DNA of 64,000 nt. Origin: Dyella silvae (GTDB taxonomy: Bacteria; Pseudomonadota; Gammaproteobacteria; Xanthomonadales; Rhodanobacteraceae). The notes beneath the pieces were generated by a model. That model was not told the DNA's origin. It saw nothing but the letters and a program-made list of their open reading frames with translations, and searched no databases. Where the stretch lies: the NCBI RefSeq assembly GCF_026421305.1, contig NZ_JAPJBQ010000007.1, forward strand, positions 207,117-271,116. Direction: 5' to 3'. The translations under genes and the position numbers were made by a program. Positions 44,701 to 52,832 of this stretch are shown in pieces (the first letter of the stretch is position 1; every line of letters starts with the position of its first letter).

Positions 44701-47156
44701 CGCTCAACAACACTGGCGGCCAGCTCATTCAGCGCGGTGAGGGCGGCTCACTCACTGTCAACGCCAGTCAGTCGCTCAACAACACGGCAGGCGGCCTCAT
44801 CGGCGCCGAAGGCGCGGCCAACCTCCAAGCCCGCACGCTGGATAATTCCGGCGGCACGCTCTTCGCACAGCACGACCTCTCGGTCACCAGCGGCGGTGAC
44901 CTGCTCAACCGCAACGGTGGCCAGCTGCAAACCCAGGGCAGTCTCACGCTCACCGCCAACGGCACCCTTGATAACAGTGGCGGCGCGGTGGACGCCTCCG
45001 GTGCGGCGGCTGTCGCGGCGACCGCCCTCGCCAACGTGGGCGGTCAGATTCTTGCGGGTGACCAGAACAACCCCGATGCGAGTCTTACGGTGGTGTCAGG
45101 CAACCACATCGACAATCGTGGCGGCACCCTCGGCAACCGCGGTGGCGACATCACGCTGCAAGCGGCGAGTATCGACAATAGCGCTGGTGGCATCGCGGTG
45201 GCGCAGCGCGACCTGAACCTGGATAACGTTGGCACGTTCACCAACGCTGGCGGCAAGGTCGTCGCCGCACGCCACCTCAGCTATCAGAACGCCGGTGCCA
45301 CCCTCGACAACACCAACGGCTCCGTCGGTGCCGGCGACACCGCATGGCTGAATCTCGGCACGCTGACCAATACGGCCGGCCAGGTGCAAGCCAACACGCT
45401 GTGGCTCACCACACCCGTACTCAACAACCAGGATGGTGATGTCGGAGCCAACACGCTGCATGCCACCCTCACCAACTTGAATGGTCTGGGCACCCTGCAT
45501 GGCACCGACACGCTGGATATCCATGTTCTGGGCGACTACACGCATCAGGCCGGCCAGCACTTCAACAGTGACGGCGTACTCAGCCTCACCGTCGACGGCA
45601 CGCTGACCAACCAGGGCACCCTGCAGACGCAAGGCGAACTGGATGTCACCGCAGCGGACCTCATCAACCAAGGCACCCTCAACGCCAGCGCTACCGACGG
45701 CAGTGCCCGCGCCACGCTTACCATCGCCGGCACGCTGGACAACCACGAGGCCGACGCTTCCATTGCAGGCGATACCCTCACGCTAAGCGCCAACGACATC
45801 CGCAACACCAGCAGCCAAGGCATCACCGGTGATGTGGTGCAGATCAACGCCAACACGCTCACCAATGGCCGCGACCTGGGCACAGCCGATGCCGCGGTCG
45901 CCTACGGCGAAGGCTTTATCGGCGCCAGCCAATACCTCGAACTGCGTATCGGCCAACACCTCGCCAACCTCGATGGCGAGATCTACAGCGGCGGCGACTT
46001 CAGCATCGCCGGACGTGTGGACGGCTCACGCGTCGCCACCCTCGACAACGTCTCCGGCCGCATTCAGGCCGAAAGCAACGGCCGCATCACCGCCGACTTA
46101 ATCACCAATCGCCGTCGATTCATCGAGACCGAGCAATACATGCTGTCGCCGGACGAGCAGGTCGCGCTCAGCTCCGAGCGCGCCTATGACATCGCGCTGG
46201 CGCCTATCGAGCAGCAGCGCATGAATCAATTGCTGCTAACCAACGGCACCACCCCGCTCAACAGCACCGATCGAGCCGAGCTGGCCGGTTATCTCGCGCG
46301 CCTCGGCTGGGTGCACATCGATCACGTCAGCGACGCAGACCTCGCCGCGATGAACACCGAGTTCCGTCGCCTAATTCTGCAAGGCTGGGGCTATCAGGAT
46401 GGCTTTATCGTCGTCGGTGCGGGTGGCAACCCGGGCGCTGAGTACAAACAAACCGACACCTATCTCAGCGGCACGCGCCTGCTGCGCGAAAGCGCCGACA
46501 GCCAAATCCTCACCGGCGGCGACCTCAGCATCGATCTGGGAACGCATCTGACCAACGTTGCGTCCACCATCGCCGCCACCGGCGATCTCCTTATCAGCGG
46601 CCAGGCATACGACGGCCGCCCCGACGCACGCATTGCCAACATTGCTGTCACCGGCCAATACACCTTTCAGCGTGACACCGTCGCGTGGCTGGTCGATAAC
46701 GTACCAATTCGCTACCCGTTTGTATTCGCTAGCGACGTGCGCATTGAGCCGCAGGCGCAGGTGATCTATCAGTCGTTGAAGACCAACGCATTCACTGACG
46801 CCGATGATCTGCGAGTTTCGCCGAAGAACACCGGCGCATGGTTGGGTCGCGTGGGTGCGAATCTCGGCAAGACGTTTGTCACCGGGGCAGGGCAGCGCTG
46901 GACCCCGTGGATGCGGGTGAACTACTTGTGGAGTTCTGGCAGCGCCAGCAACGTGACGGTTGCCAGTGACGAGTGGGGAGTCAGCAACACCTTTACCACT
47001 GGAAGCTGGGGACAGGCGTGGCAGTTGGGTGGGGGTGTCACGGGTGCGCTGACGCGTACGATTTCGGTGTACGCCAATGCCGATTACCAGGCCAGGACAG
47101 GTGGAGCGGGTGAGCAGGGTTGGAGCGCGGGAATGGGGATGCGCTGGCAGTTCTAA
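41703..47156 (+). CDS. Two-partner secretion exoprotein (TpsA, filamentous haemagglutinin type) fused to an autotransporter barrel fragment
   Basis: 1817 aa. Extended signal region (MNKHLYRVIFNHALGLWQAV, typical ESPR) with cleavage near ASAQIA. The TPS/haemagglutination domain (about 65-330) has ISRNTFSDFNV and the NPNGI-like NPAGISCDGCG. Then about 1200 residues of FHA-type beta-helix repeats (LTVAGTLDNTDGTLAS and many similar LDNxxGxL turns). After about residue 1655 the sequence changes: IEPQAQVIYQ, AWLGRVGANLGKTF, WTPWMRVNYLWSSG, WQLGGGVTGAL, YANADYQ and a final RWQF match the last strands of classical autotransporter barrels, including a C-terminal Phe. Only about 140 of the usual 270-300 barrel residues are present. 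Secretion by the upstream TpsB is expected; whether the tail inserts in the membrane is unknown. Confidence 0.9.
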   Translation: MNKHLYRVIFNHALGLWQAVSELVRRPGRGAGQANGVVATAVRPVSLGLWVAFGWIGFASVASAQIATDMSAPGNQRPTVTGSPGAAPVINITTPSKTGISRNTFSDFNVTDAGAVLNNSRTNTQTHLAGSVAGNPWLATGTAKVILNEVTGPRPSALNGYIEVAGDRAQVIVANPAGISCDGCGVINANRFTLTTGVPQLMGGALDSYRVTGGVVSIHGNGLDASRADYTDIIARAVQVNGGIWSPQLQVTTGANLVSADHTQVAAMRSSGDKPTFALDVSALGGMYANKIVLLGTEQGVGVRNAGTLGAQAGDLIVTADGRLENTGKLQSQSNTAINASGGVTNAGTLSATRELTISTPQDVDNRHGTLNAGRIDVDANALRNAGGTIAQTGLQAMTLHVGELSNNGGRMGAPDVDAGSGNADAPSAGPGSTIDTSNAGGSHGTAGDTPSITPMAPLADGALRISGTLNNDDGRISAASGFDLTTTHGLVNDGGHLDLRQLTLNGGNLSNRGGELAIDGTATVHAATLTNDSGQLTFHGPLTINAQTLSNRGGTLYQLDKSATTLTVAGTLDNTDGTLASNASALTLASGALINERGAIQHVGTAGFTLTLGSWQGAGGTVATASAANIAAGTIDHRGATLSATQLTFVADDLDNRGGVIVTSDATPNTLTVAGTLDNGDGGTLASNGDLQISATTLGNAGGTIQQAGQGSLTIYATALHGAGGTLASNSNLTLAGGTFDLRNGNTYAQGIAVDAAALTTAGGQFSAMGTSPLSINVRGVLDNTAGTIAANGALQLNAQTLTNTDGTLMAAGREATTLTVANAFDNVRGTLATAGATTLHAGDLNNTGGTVQAADTSPLTVTSDGALVNDYGSLVGNGAIALTAGSVSNHGGAIQAQQAIHATVTDTLDNSGGVLITGDDLTVQADTLLNRDTRNTDVLQGLYGNRVTVQAQAIDNTDGQLHANDTLALSGGTQAGVALTNAGGVIDGTGTVTVNATTLNNTGGQLIQRGEGGSLTVNASQSLNNTAGGLIGAEGAANLQARTLDNSGGTLFAQHDLSVTSGGDLLNRNGGQLQTQGSLTLTANGTLDNSGGAVDASGAAAVAATALANVGGQILAGDQNNPDASLTVVSGNHIDNRGGTLGNRGGDITLQAASIDNSAGGIAVAQRDLNLDNVGTFTNAGGKVVAARHLSYQNAGATLDNTNGSVGAGDTAWLNLGTLTNTAGQVQANTLWLTTPVLNNQDGDVGANTLHATLTNLNGLGTLHGTDTLDIHVLGDYTHQAGQHFNSDGVLSLTVDGTLTNQGTLQTQGELDVTAADLINQGTLNASATDGSARATLTIAGTLDNHEADASIAGDTLTLSANDIRNTSSQGITGDVVQINANTLTNGRDLGTADAAVAYGEGFIGASQYLELRIGQHLANLDGEIYSGGDFSIAGRVDGSRVATLDNVSGRIQAESNGRITADLITNRRRFIETEQYMLSPDEQVALSSERAYDIALAPIEQQRMNQLLLTNGTTPLNSTDRAELAGYLARLGWVHIDHVSDADLAAMNTEFRRLILQGWGYQDGFIVVGAGGNPGAEYKQTDTYLSGTRLLRESADSQILTGGDLSIDLGTHLTNVASTIAATGDLLISGQAYDGRPDARIANIAVTGQYTFQRDTVAWLVDNVPIRYPFVFASDVRIEPQAQVIYQSLKTNAFTDADDLRVSPKNTGAWLGRVGANLGKTFVTGAGQRWTPWMRVNYLWSSGSASNVTVASDEWGVSNTFTTGSWGQAWQLGGGVTGALTRTISVYANADYQARTGGAGEQGWSAGMGMRWQF

Positions 47157-47233
47157 TCTGAGAGGCGGGCAGTGTGAGCGCTGTCCGCTTCTCCATGGCC
47201 CAGGTGTTATCTGTTATATCGAGTGAGCAAATA

Positions 47234-47263
47234 AAAAGGCCGTGTCGCGAGACACGGCCTTTT
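47234..47263. terminator. Bidirectional terminator after tpsA
   Basis: 13-bp perfect stem AAAAGGCCGTGTC / GACACGGCCTTTT with a GCGA loop, between convergent tpsA and the SPOR-protein gene. Confidence 0.95.
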
Positions 47264-47291
47264 CTTGTGCAGTGAGTCGAGAGGGGGCGGC

Positions 47292-48047
47292 TTACCGGCC
47301 TTCCTTCAACGCAATGGCATTAATGCCCGCGGAAGCGAGGCGCTGCTTCGTTGATTCCAGTTCCGTGGCGGAATGGAACGGGCCGAGGCGCACGCGGTTA
47401 TAGGTCTGGCCGTTGACGCTGACCGAGGCCACGTTGGCGACAAAACCCTGCATGGCGAGCTTGGCTTTCAGCGTCTCGGCGTCGGCGGCGCTCGGGAAGG
47501 CACCTACCTGCAGCAGATAGCCAGCGCCGGAGGAGTTAGCGGGTCCGGCAGCCGGTGGTGCCGATGCATGGACGGCTGACTCGGGTGCGGGGGTCACTGC
47601 TTCGGACACGGCAGCTGGGCCCGGTGCCGGCTTCTGCGCAGCGGCTGCCTGTTGCTGAGCGGCAGCCTGCGCGGCCTGCTGGGCCGCCTGCTGCTTCTGC
47701 TGCTGCTCGGCCTTGGCTTGCGCGCTGATGACCGCATCCGGAATACGCACTTCCTTTTCGGACAGCACGGAATAGAAGTCGAATTGCGGCTTCTTCGGGG
47801 CGGGGGCGCTGTCGGTGGCCGACGTCGATTCATTGGCGGCAGCACCGGCGTCGCTGCCGCGCTGTGCGGTGGCCTGCGCGTTCGGCTGCGGGCCCTGGTT
47901 GCCGCGCGGCGCCATCGGCAGGCGGCCGCTCATGGCAAACATGAGTCCCGCGCCGATCGCGATGCCGATAACGGCCCAGCCCCAGCCGGGCATACCGCCG
48001 CTGTTGTTGCGGACGGCCTGTCGGCCTTTGCCCTTGCGTGCTGCCAT
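47292..48047 (-). CDS. SPOR-domain cell-division-type protein (FtsN-like)
   Basis: 251 aa. A basic cytoplasmic N-terminus (MAARKGKGRQ), one membrane helix (WGWAVIGIAIGAGLMFAM), a Pro/Ala/Gln-rich periplasmic linker with an EQQQKQQAAQQAAQ coil, and a C-terminal SPOR domain (GYLLQVGAFPS ... RVRLGPFHSATELES) that binds denuded septal peptidoglycan. Same layout as FtsN. Its ATG abuts the argS stop (TAAATG), as in related genomes where it follows argS. Confidence 0.9.
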   Translation of the reverse strand: MAARKGKGRQAVRNNSGGMPGWGWAVIGIAIGAGLMFAMSGRLPMAPRGNQGPQPNAQATAQRGSDAGAAANESTSATDSAPAPKKPQFDFYSVLSEKEVRIPDAVISAQAKAEQQQKQQAAQQAAQAAAQQQAAAAQKPAPGPAAVSEAVTPAPESAVHASAPPAAGPANSSGAGYLLQVGAFPSAADAETLKAKLAMQGFVANVASVSVNGQTYNRVRLGPFHSATELESTKQRLASAGINAIALKEGR

Positions 48048-49739
48048 TTACATCTTCTCCGGGGCACTGAGTCCCAGCAAATCCAAGCCGTTACGAATCA
48101 CCTGGCGCGTGGCGAGCACCAGCGTGATGCGCGCGTTGCGCAACTCGGCGTCGTCCACGATCCACTTGTGCTCGTGATAGTAACTGTGGAGGGCGCCGGC
48201 GAGTTCGCGCAGATATTGCGCGATCAGGTGCGGTTCCAGATTGGCGGCGGCGGCTTCCACCACTTCGGGGTAGCGGGACAGCTCGGTGAACAGGGCCTGC
48301 TCATGCTCGGTGTCCAGGCGCGCCAGCTGGTTGACGCTGGCCTGCGTGTCGACCGCCGGCAAGCCACGCTCGGCCAGCTCTTCCAGCACGCGGCAGACGC
48401 GGGCGTGGGCGTACTGGATGTAGTAGACCGGGTTGTCGTTGCTCTGCGAGCGGGCCAGGTCGATGTCGAACACGAGCTGGGAATCGGCCTTGCGGGCGAT
48501 CAGGAAGTAGCGGGTGGCGTCGCGGCCGGCTTCCTCGATGAGGTCACGCAGGGTGAGGTAGCTGCCGGCGCGCTTGGAGAGTTTTACCTCTTCGCCGCCG
48601 CGCATCACCGTCACCATCTGGTACAGCACGTAGTTCGGGTAGCCCTTGGGGATGCCTTCGTCCAGCGCCTGCAGGCCGGCCTTCACGCGGGCCAGCGAAC
48701 CGTGGTGGTCGGAGCCGAGCACGGTCACGGCGTTGACGTAGCCGCGCTGCCACTTGGTCATGTGGTAGGCGACGTCTGGCACGAAATAGGTATAGGTGCC
48801 GTCGGACTTGCGCATCACGCGGTCTTTGTCGTCACCGTAGTCGGTGCTGCGCAGCCACAGGGCGCCGCCTTCCTCGTAGGTGTGGCCGTGGGCGACCAGC
48901 TTGCTCACGGTCTCTTCCACCTTGCGCTGGGTGTAGAGCGAGGATTCCAGGTAGTACACGTCGAAGCCGACACCGAAGGCGGCCAGATCCAGGTTCTGCT
49001 CGCGGCGCAGGTAGGCCACGGCGAAGTGGCGGATGGCTTCCAGATCGTCGGCGTTCTTGGCGCCGGTGACCACATGGCCTTCCACTTCGACGCTGTCGCC
49101 GTTGAGGTAGGCCTGCGCCACGTCGGCGATGTAGTCGCCGCGGTAGCCGTCTTCCGGCCAGCCGGCGTCGTTCGGCGTCAGGCCGCGGGCGCGGGCCTGT
49201 GTGGAGATGGCCAGGTTTTGGATCTGTACGCCGGCGTCGTTGTAGTAGAACTCGCGCTTCACATTCCAGCCGGTGGCATCCAGCACGCGGGCGATGCAGT
49301 CGCCCAACACGGCGTTGCGGCCGTGACCGACGTGCAGCGGACCGGTCGGGTTGGCGGAGACAAACTCCACGCCGGCCGTGACGCCCTTGCCGCTGGTGCT
49401 GCGGCCGTAGGCGTTGCCGCCGGTGAGCACACGGCTCACTTCGGCGTGATAGGCGCCCGGGGCGAGGAAGAAGTTGATGAAGCCGGGGCCGGCAATGTCG
49501 ACCTTGCCCACCAGTGCGTTGGCCGGCAGGGCGGCGACCAGCTTCTCGGCCAGTTCGCGCGGCTTGGCGCGGGCCGGCTTGGCCAGCAGCATCGCGGCGT
49601 TGGCGGCAAAGTCACCATGCTCCCGGCTGCGCGTGCGCTCGATCACGAAGTTCGGTACTTCGAGGTCGGCGGGCAGGGTGGAGTCGTTCTGCAGGGTACG
49701 AATAGCCTGCAGCAGCAGTTCGCGCAGCTGTTCTTTCAC
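48048..49739 (-). CDS. argS: Arginyl-tRNA synthetase
   Basis: 563 aa class I synthetase. N-terminal Arg-tRNA D-loop-binding domain ([18 protein letters not shown]), the HIGH variant in [14 protein letters not shown], the KMSKS equivalent KLSKRAG, and a C-terminal DALR anticodon domain ([13 protein letters not shown]). Followed directly by the SPOR gene. Confidence 0.98.
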   Translation of the reverse strand: MKEQLRELLLQAIRTLQNDSTLPADLEVPNFVIERTRSREHGDFAANAAMLLAKPARAKPRELAEKLVAALPANALVGKVDIAGPGFINFFLAPGAYHAEVSRVLTGGNAYGRSTSGKGVTAGVEFVSANPTGPLHVGHGRNAVLGDCIARVLDATGWNVKREFYYNDAGVQIQNLAISTQARARGLTPNDAGWPEDGYRGDYIADVAQAYLNGDSVEVEGHVVTGAKNADDLEAIRHFAVAYLRREQNLDLAAFGVGFDVYYLESSLYTQRKVEETVSKLVAHGHTYEEGGALWLRSTDYGDDKDRVMRKSDGTYTYFVPDVAYHMTKWQRGYVNAVTVLGSDHHGSLARVKAGLQALDEGIPKGYPNYVLYQMVTVMRGGEEVKLSKRAGSYLTLRDLIEEAGRDATRYFLIARKADSQLVFDIDLARSQSNDNPVYYIQYAHARVCRVLEELAERGLPAVDTQASVNQLARLDTEHEQALFTELSRYPEVVEAAAANLEPHLIAQYLRELAGALHSYYHEHKWIVDDAELRNARITLVLATRQVIRNGLDLLGLSAPEKM

Positions 49740-50039
49740 GGTATGGGGTCAGGCGACGATGGAACCCCCAATCCTATCAGACCGGCGCCTCAGCGGCCGG
49801 CCTCCGCAGGCCAAAACAGCGTGTTGCGCTGCGGAGGAAAAGTCTGTGGATAAGTCTGTGAGAAAGCGTGAGCTTCGCTGGAGGTGTCACGTGCAAAACG
49901 CGGCGGAAACCGAGATGTAAAGAAAAAAAGACAATACAAACAACAACATCGAAGTCACACGTGACGCCCCCTGGAGCAAATGACTGGAAAGTGCCGTTGC
50001 AGGCCGAATGTGCATAAGTCGTGGATGGTCAAGACATGC

Positions 50040-50216
50040 CCGACGGTATGGGCCCTGACTGGCCTGACGTCATGCCTCTGTCATGCGGCACTGCCACACT
50101 GACTTCCGTCCCCCCGGCACCTCCCCGCTGGCTGGGGACGGGAGCCTGCCGTGGCTCCATCTCTCCCCACAAAACGGCCTGACGGCGCGGATCTCCCCCC
50201 GCGCCGTTGCTTTTTT
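50040..50216 (+). ncRNA. Candidate small RNA with its own terminator, between argS and radC
   Basis: A 492-bp gap (49740-50231) separates the argS 5' end from the radC 3' end, both genes leftward. It contains a rightward intrinsic terminator: stem ACGGCGCGG/CCGCGCCGT (50182-50190 with 50199-50207), then a T6 run. On the other strand no T run follows, so it does not serve radC. Two further hairpins precede it: CCGTCCCC/GGGGACGG (50106-50113 with 50134-50141) and GGAGCC/GGCTCC (50141-50146 with 50153-50158). No convincing rightward coding frame exists, so a structured small RNA is the simplest reading. The 5' end is a guess and no promoter was identified. It does not resemble 6S RNA by eye. Confidence 0.45.
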
Positions 50217-50231
50217 ATGGCCTCCGGGCTC

Positions 50232-50903
50232 CTACAGCAGCCCCCGTGCCGCCATAGATACCGGGACGCCAATGCCGATCACCAGGTGATCCAGCACCCG
50301 AACCCCTATCAGCTGCAACACGGCCTGCAGTTCGTGGGTGAGCGCTCGATCCGCGGGGCTGGGCTCTGCCACGCCTGAAGGGTGGTTATGGGCAAAGATC
50401 ACCGCGGCGGCGTTATGGCGCATGCACGCTCGCACCACTTCGCGCGGGTGCACGCTGGCGCCATCCAGCGTGCCGCGAAACAGCTCCTCGAACGCGAGTA
50501 CGCGATGCCTGTTGTCGAGGAACAGACAGCCGAACACCTCGTAGGGCAGGTGGCGCAGCTGGGCGCGCAGATAGTCGCCGCTGTCAGTGGGGTTGCCCAG
50601 GGTGGGCCGCTCGGTCAGCTGCTCTGCCAAGGAGCGGCGGGCCAGCTCCAGGGCGGCGATCAGGCGGGCCCGCTTCGCCGGTCCGATGCCGCGTAATTGA
50701 GCGACGCCCCCGGGATTGCCAAGTAATGCACTCAGGCCACCGCTGGTGCCGAGGAGTTCCCGACCCAGCGCTATGGCGTCTTTCCCGGGGACGCCGCTGC
50801 CCAGCAGCACGGCGATCAGCTCGGCATCTGACAGCGCGGCGCAACCGCGCGCGATCAGTTTCTCCCGGGGGCGTTCCAGTTCTGGCCATTCACGAATGCT
50901 CAT
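50232..50903 (-). CDS. radC: RadC-family JAMM-domain protein
   Basis: 223 aa from ATG 50903 (MSIREWPELERPREKLI). N-terminal helix-hairpin-helix (LRGIGPAKRARLIAALELA) and C-terminal JAMM metal motif HNHPSGVAEPSPAD. The historical link to DNA repair is doubtful; function unknown. Divergent from coaBC. Confidence 0.95.
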   Translation of the reverse strand: MSIREWPELERPREKLIARGCAALSDAELIAVLLGSGVPGKDAIALGRELLGTSGGLSALLGNPGGVAQLRGIGPAKRARLIAALELARRSLAEQLTERPTLGNPTDSGDYLRAQLRHLPYEVFGCLFLDNRHRVLAFEELFRGTLDGASVHPREVVRACMRHNAAAVIFAHNHPSGVAEPSPADRALTHELQAVLQLIGVRVLDHLVIGIGVPVSMAARGLL

Positions 50904-51109
50904 TCCGGCAGCTTGCCCGCCGGGCGGGAGGAAGCCCATCGGCCAATGGCCGGGCTTGCGGTCAGGGCTGCCATGGATATCGCGTGGGCTGTGCCGGAAG
51001 GCAGGTTGTCCGTCGCAGGAATCCGGGTATGAATTAGCTGTCCGGTCACCGAGCCAGCCTGGCGATTCCGGTAAGCTACCGGGCCAAACACGTTTGTCAG
51101 GCCTACACC

Positions 51110-52315
51110 ATGAGTCTTGCCCAACGCCGCATCCTGCTTGGCGTGTCGGGTGGCATCGCCGCCTACAAGTCTTGCGAGCTGGTTCGTCGCCTGCGCGACC
51201 TCGATGCCGAGGTGCGCGTGGTGATGACCGAAGGCGCCACGCATTTTGTCAGCGCCACCACGTTCCAGGCGCTATCGGGTCAACCGGTGCGCATGAGTCT
51301 GTGGGATTCCGAGGCTGAGGCGGCCATGGGGCACATTGAGCTGGCGCGTTGGGCCGAACGCATTGTGATTGCGCCGGCCAGCGCCGACCTGATCGCCCGT
51401 CTCGCCCATGGCATGGCCAATGACCTGCTCACCACCGTGTGTCTGGCCAGTGCGGCGCCCGTGTATGTGGCACCGGCCATGAACCAGCAGATGTGGGCGC
51501 ATGCGGCGGTGCAGGCGAACATCGATACGCTGCGCCAGCGCGGCGTGCAGCTGCTGGGTCCTGCGTCGGGCGATCAGGCCTGTGGCGATATCGGCTCCGG
51601 CCGCATGCTGGAGCCACTGGAGTTGCGTGCGGCCATCGTCGCCTCCTTTGGCCATCCGGTTCTGCAAGGGCTGAAGGTGGTGGTCAGCGCGGGCCCCACT
51701 TATGAAGATATCGATCCGGTTCGCTTCATCGGCAATCGCAGCTCCGGTCGCATGGGTTTCGCCGTGGCAGAAGCTGCCGCACAGGCGGGCGCCGAGGTGA
51801 TCCTGGTCGCCGGCCCAGTGAGCCTGGCCACGCCGCCTGGCGTCCTGCGACGGATCGACGTGCGCAGCGCCGCTCAGATGCGCGATGCGGTGGTAGCGGC
51901 CGCATCCGGCGCGGACATTTATATTGGTGCGGCTGCCGTGGGCGATTACCGGCCTGCGGAAGTGGCTGACCACAAGCTCAAAAAGCACGACGGCGCGCCG
52001 CTCGAACTGCATCTGGCCGAAAACCCGGACATTCTCGCCACCTTGGCTGCGCAAACCGTGCGCCCCTTCTTGGTCGGATTCGCCGCGGAAACGCATGATG
52101 TGGAGCGATACGCCCGCGACAAACTCAAGCGCAAGGGATTGGACATGATTGCCGCCAACCAGGTCGGCGGCGGCCTCGGCTTCGAGGCCGCTGATAACGC
52201 ACTGACGCTGTATGGTCCCGAGGGGGCCATCGAGTTGGCGCGCGCATCGAAAACCGAGCTGGCGCACCAGCTCGTGGCCAAGGTGGCCGAGCGTTACCGG
52301 GCGGTGCGTGGATGA
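51110..52315 (+). CDS. coaBC: Bifunctional phosphopantothenoylcysteine decarboxylase / phosphopantothenate-cysteine ligase
   Basis: 401 aa, two steps of coenzyme A synthesis. The N-terminal FMN-binding CoaC half has [16 protein letters not shown], the active-site His in MGHIELARW and the PAMNQQMW and CGDIGSGRM motifs. The C-terminal CoaB half begins [18 protein letters not shown], followed by the dimer motif NRSSGRMG. Overlaps dut by 4 bp (ATGA). Confidence 0.97.
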   Translation: MSLAQRRILLGVSGGIAAYKSCELVRRLRDLDAEVRVVMTEGATHFVSATTFQALSGQPVRMSLWDSEAEAAMGHIELARWAERIVIAPASADLIARLAHGMANDLLTTVCLASAAPVYVAPAMNQQMWAHAAVQANIDTLRQRGVQLLGPASGDQACGDIGSGRMLEPLELRAAIVASFGHPVLQGLKVVVSAGPTYEDIDPVRFIGNRSSGRMGFAVAEAAAQAGAEVILVAGPVSLATPPGVLRRIDVRSAAQMRDAVVAAASGADIYIGAAAVGDYRPAEVADHKLKKHDGAPLELHLAENPDILATLAAQTVRPFLVGFAAETHDVERYARDKLKRKGLDMIAANQVGGGLGFEAADNALTLYGPEGAIELARASKTELAHQLVAKVAERYRAVRG

Positions 52316-52767
52316 TTGATGTCGAACTGAAGATTCTAGACTCGCGTCTGGGCGACACCATTCCGCTACCCGAGCCCGCTACCCGCGGCAGCGCGGGCAT
52401 GGATCTGCGTGCCGCCATCGAGTCGCCCATCACCTTGCAGCCTGGCGAAAGCACGCTGGTGCCCAGTGGCATGGCTATCCATATCGGTGATCCGGGCTGG
52501 TGTGCGCTGATCGTGCCGCGCTCCGGCCTGGGTCATAAACATGGCTTGGTGATGGGCAATCTGGTGGGCGTTATCGATGCCGACTACCAGGGTCCTTTGA
52601 TGATTTCTTGCTGGAACCGTGGCTCGCAGCCTTACACCATCGCGGTGGGCGATCGCATCGCCCAGCTGTTATTGGTGCCGGTGGCGCAGGCGCGGTTGAA
52701 TGTGGTGAAGGAGTTCGCGCCATCGCAGAGGGGCGAGGGCGGTTTCGGATCAACCGGCGTTAATTAG
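52312..52767 (+). CDS. dut: dUTP diphosphatase
   Basis: 151 aa trimeric dUTPase that prevents uracil incorporation and provides dUMP. The conserved motifs are visible in order: [36 protein letters not shown] and the flexible C-terminal [10 protein letters not shown]. Coupled to coaBC. Confidence 0.98.
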   Translation: MIDVELKILDSRLGDTIPLPEPATRGSAGMDLRAAIESPITLQPGESTLVPSGMAIHIGDPGWCALIVPRSGLGHKHGLVMGNLVGVIDADYQGPLMISCWNRGSQPYTIAVGDRIAQLLLVPVAQARLNVVKEFAPSQRGEGGFGSTGVN

Positions 52768-52832
52768 GCGAGAGATCCGGGTGCCTTTGGGCCCGTGATC
52801 GAACGTCCACTTAGCCTGTGTGGGGACAGGGC

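Noticed and set aside
41703..47156. Contact-dependent inhibition (CdiA) system
   Set aside because: There is no VENN-type pretoxin motif, no C-terminal toxin domain and no small immunity gene after the exoprotein; the tail is barrel-like instead.
47652..49853. Rightward 733-codon frame across argS and the SPOR gene
   Set aside because: Antisense to argS, which has complete HIGH and KMSKS-type motifs.
49900..50216. 6S RNA as identity of the argS-radC transcript
   Set aside because: The gap shows separate hairpins and not the single long rod with a central bubble expected of 6S RNA.
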